NCBI GenBank assembly: GCA_016201185.1
Contig: JACQDG010000097.1
Location: 1-8,220 of the forward strand
DNA length: 8,220 nucleotides
Source: Acidobacteriota bacterium
GTDB lineage: Bacteria > Acidobacteriota > Terriglobia > Bryobacterales > JACQDG01
Reading direction: 5' to 3'
Numbering within the stretch: position 1 is the first letter of the stretch; each line of letters begins with the position of its first letter. This document shows positions 6,901 through 8,220 of this stretch, piece by piece. The translations under genes and the position numbers were made by a program. The notes under the pieces were generated by a model, which was not told the origin of the DNA, did no database searches, and saw only the letters and a list, made by a program, of their open reading frames with translations.

Positions 6901-6998
6901 TTTCAGCGCCTCCCTTCCACGATCGTACACCCGGCCGGGCGCGCAGGGCAGGAGCCGTGTGGTATCTTGAACCGTCACCGCTAGGTTCGAGCATTTCT
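6901..6998. promoter_or_regulatory. Divergent intergenic region between M24 and Lon-like genes
   Basis: About 100 bases separate the two divergent starts and must hold both promoters if the M24 gene begins at 6900. It contains a 10-base palindrome, CCCGGCCGGG, at 6930-6939. A TTGAAC at about 6967 could be a -35 element for the plus strand, but the matching -10 would fall nearly on the start codon. I see no convincing promoter or known operator. Confidence 0.35.
6909..6914 (-). promoter_or_regulatory. Ribosome binding site supporting a TTG start for the M24 gene
   Basis: GGGAGG on the minus strand, within GGAAGGGAGG, lies eight bases before a TTG at 6900 in frame with the M24 protein. The nearest ATG (6882) is 26 bases away, too far for this site. 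This favours the TTG, though start choice remains uncertain. Confidence 0.45.
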
Positions 6999-8220
6999 AT
7001 GATGGAGAAACCGGTTGAGCTGCCAGCCGAAACCCTCCGCCGTGTCTGTGATCCAAACAGCCTGGATTTCGCGACCACGGCCGATTTGCCGGCGCTGAGC
7101 GAGGTGCTGGGCCAGCCGCGGGCCGTGGCCGCGCTGGAACTCGGAACCAGCATCGCCAGTCACGGCTTTAATCTTTTTGCGCTGGGACAGGCGGGCTCCG
7201 GCAAGACCACGTTGATTCGCGAATACCTGGAGCGCCGCGCCGCTTCCCAGCCTGTCCCCGCCGACCTTTGCTACGTGAACAATTTCTCCGATGCGCGCCG
7301 GCCCATCCCGCTGTGGTTGCCGGCGGGCGAGGCCGTCCGGCTGAAGAATGACGTCAGCGCGCTGGTGGCCGAACTGAGGACAGCGATTCCCCGGGCGTTT
7401 GACGCTGCCGAATACACCAGCCAGCGCGACAAGATCATCCAAGAGCTGGAAGAGAAACGCCAGAATGAACTTGCCCGCCTGGAGCAGCGAGTGTCGGAGG
7501 CCGGGTTTCAGCTTCTCAAGGGGCCCGGCGGCCTGGTGCTGGTCCCGGCGGTGGGAGGCAAGCTGCTTACGGAGCGCGACCTCGAAGGGCTGCCGCCGGA
7601 AGATCGCGAGAAGATTGCCCGCGTGCGCGAACGCCTGCAACGGGAGATTGAGGAGCGTTTGCGTGTCATCCGCGAACTGGAGAAGGGCGCGCGCGACGCG
7701 CTGCGCGGCCTGGACACGGAAACAGCCGCCTACGCGACGCGGCATCTGATGGATGATCTGCGTTCTCGCTATCACGACCGGGCGGAGGTGCTCGATTATT
7801 TGGAAGCTTTGCAGAAGGATGTCATTGCGCACGCGGAGGACTTCCGCAAAGGCAAGGAGACCGAGGCCCCGCCATTGCCGCTTCCCCAGCTCGTGGCGAG
7901 CGCGGAAAGAATGTTCGCCCGCTACCAGGTGAACGTCCTGGTGGACAACGGCAGCCTCAAGGGCGCCCCCGTGATTGTGGAGTCGAATCCCACCTACCAC
8001 AATCTGACGGGGCGGATCGAGCACCAGGCGACCTGGGGTGAGGTCTTCACGGACCACACCATGATCAAGCCGGGCGCGCTGCACCGCGCCAACGGCGGCT
8101 ACCTGATCATCCCGGCGCGGGAATGCCTGCTCAGCCCTTTCGCCTGGGAAGCGCTGAAGCGCGCTTTGAAGGACCGCGCGCTCCGCATCGAGGAACTCGG
8201 CGCGCAGCTCAGCCTGATCA
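6999..8220 (+). CDS. Lon-family ATP-dependent protease with AAA_32 domain, N-terminal half only
   Basis: This is the N-terminal 407 residues of a Lon-like protease of the AAA_32 plus Lon_C architecture (the group that includes E. coli YcbZ/LonH), usually around 800 residues. The frame is open to the window end, so the Ser-Lys protease domain is not seen. The start region has LGQPRAVAALELGTSIASHG (37-56), typical of the family. Walker A is GQAGSGKT (63-70). A YVNNFSDARRPIPLWLPAG block follows. A long charged helical insertion covers about 130-280, with many E/R/K heptad-like runs, probably a coiled coil. After it come MFARYQVNVLVDN, an ESNPTYHNLTGRIE block, and GALHRANGGYLII (from about 359), in which GGYLII occupies the Walker B position. 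ATG codons at 6999 and 7002 are both possible, and neither has a strong Shine-Dalgarno. Role: ATP-driven cytosolic proteolysis; substrates unknown. Confidence 0.93.
   Translation, partial: MMEKPVELPAETLRRVCDPNSLDFATTADLPALSEVLGQPRAVAALELGTSIASHGFNLFALGQAGSGKTTLIREYLERRAASQPVPADLCYVNNFSDARRPIPLWLPAGEAVRLKNDVSALVAELRTAIPRAFDAAEYTSQRDKIIQELEEKRQNELARLEQRVSEAGFQLLKGPGGLVLVPAVGGKLLTERDLEGLPPEDREKIARVRERLQREIEERLRVIRELEKGARDALRGLDTETAAYATRHLMDDLRSRYHDRAEVLDYLEALQKDVIAHAEDFRKGKETEAPPLPLPQLVASAERMFARYQVNVLVDNGSLKGAPVIVESNPTYHNLTGRIEHQATWGEVFTDHTMIKPGALHRANGGYLIIPARECLLSPFAWEALKRALKDRALRIEELGAQLSLI

Noticed and set aside
6981..8084. Long minus-strand open frame opposite the Lon-like gene
   Set aside because: It is antisense to a clear Lon-family gene with intact motifs; long antisense frames are common in GC-rich DNA.

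Overview
The window is high-GC, densely packed bacterial DNA with almost no intergenic space. The gene families suggest a diderm soil-type bacterium, and the style (LytS/LytTR pair, PF17131-like LolA protein, high GC) would fit Acidobacteriota such as Bryobacterales. That taxonomic guess is inference; no marker gene is present.

Layout. Positions 1-5411 hold six genes, all on the minus strand and read from right to left: an ABC ATPase (5411-4686), an FtsX/MacB-type permease (4714-3482), a periplasmic LolA-like protein (3470-2739), an outer-membrane beta-barrel protein (2714-1718, broken by a frameshift near 1990), a LytS-type sensor histidine kinase (1718-624) and a LytTR response regulator (627 to beyond position 1). 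Neighbouring genes overlap or are at most 24 bases apart, so this is almost certainly one operon. A 133-base gap holding a perfect 8-bp hairpin separates it from an upstream minus-strand gene for a degenerate M24 (Xaa-Pro aminopeptidase/creatinase fold) protein (6900-5545). A gap of about 100 bases then separates that gene from a divergent plus-strand gene, the N-terminal half of a Lon-family ATP-dependent protease with an AAA_32-type ATPase domain (6999 to beyond 8220).

How the genes may work together. The first four products cover inner membrane (ATPase and permease), periplasm (LolA-like carrier) and outer membrane (barrel). This is the expected geometry for moving a lipid, lipoprotein or other hydrophobic substrate across the diderm envelope. 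The last two genes form a membrane sensor and a DNA-binding regulator that may sense envelope state and control the same operon. The substrate cannot be read from the sequence.

Two points deserve attention. The barrel gene needs a one-base frame change to reach its natural C-terminus, and that terminus overlaps the start of the kinase gene, which has no visible ribosome binding site. The M24 protein has lost most of the metal ligands of its family. The two genes cut by the window edges (response regulator and Lon-like protease) are open to the edge and clearly real.
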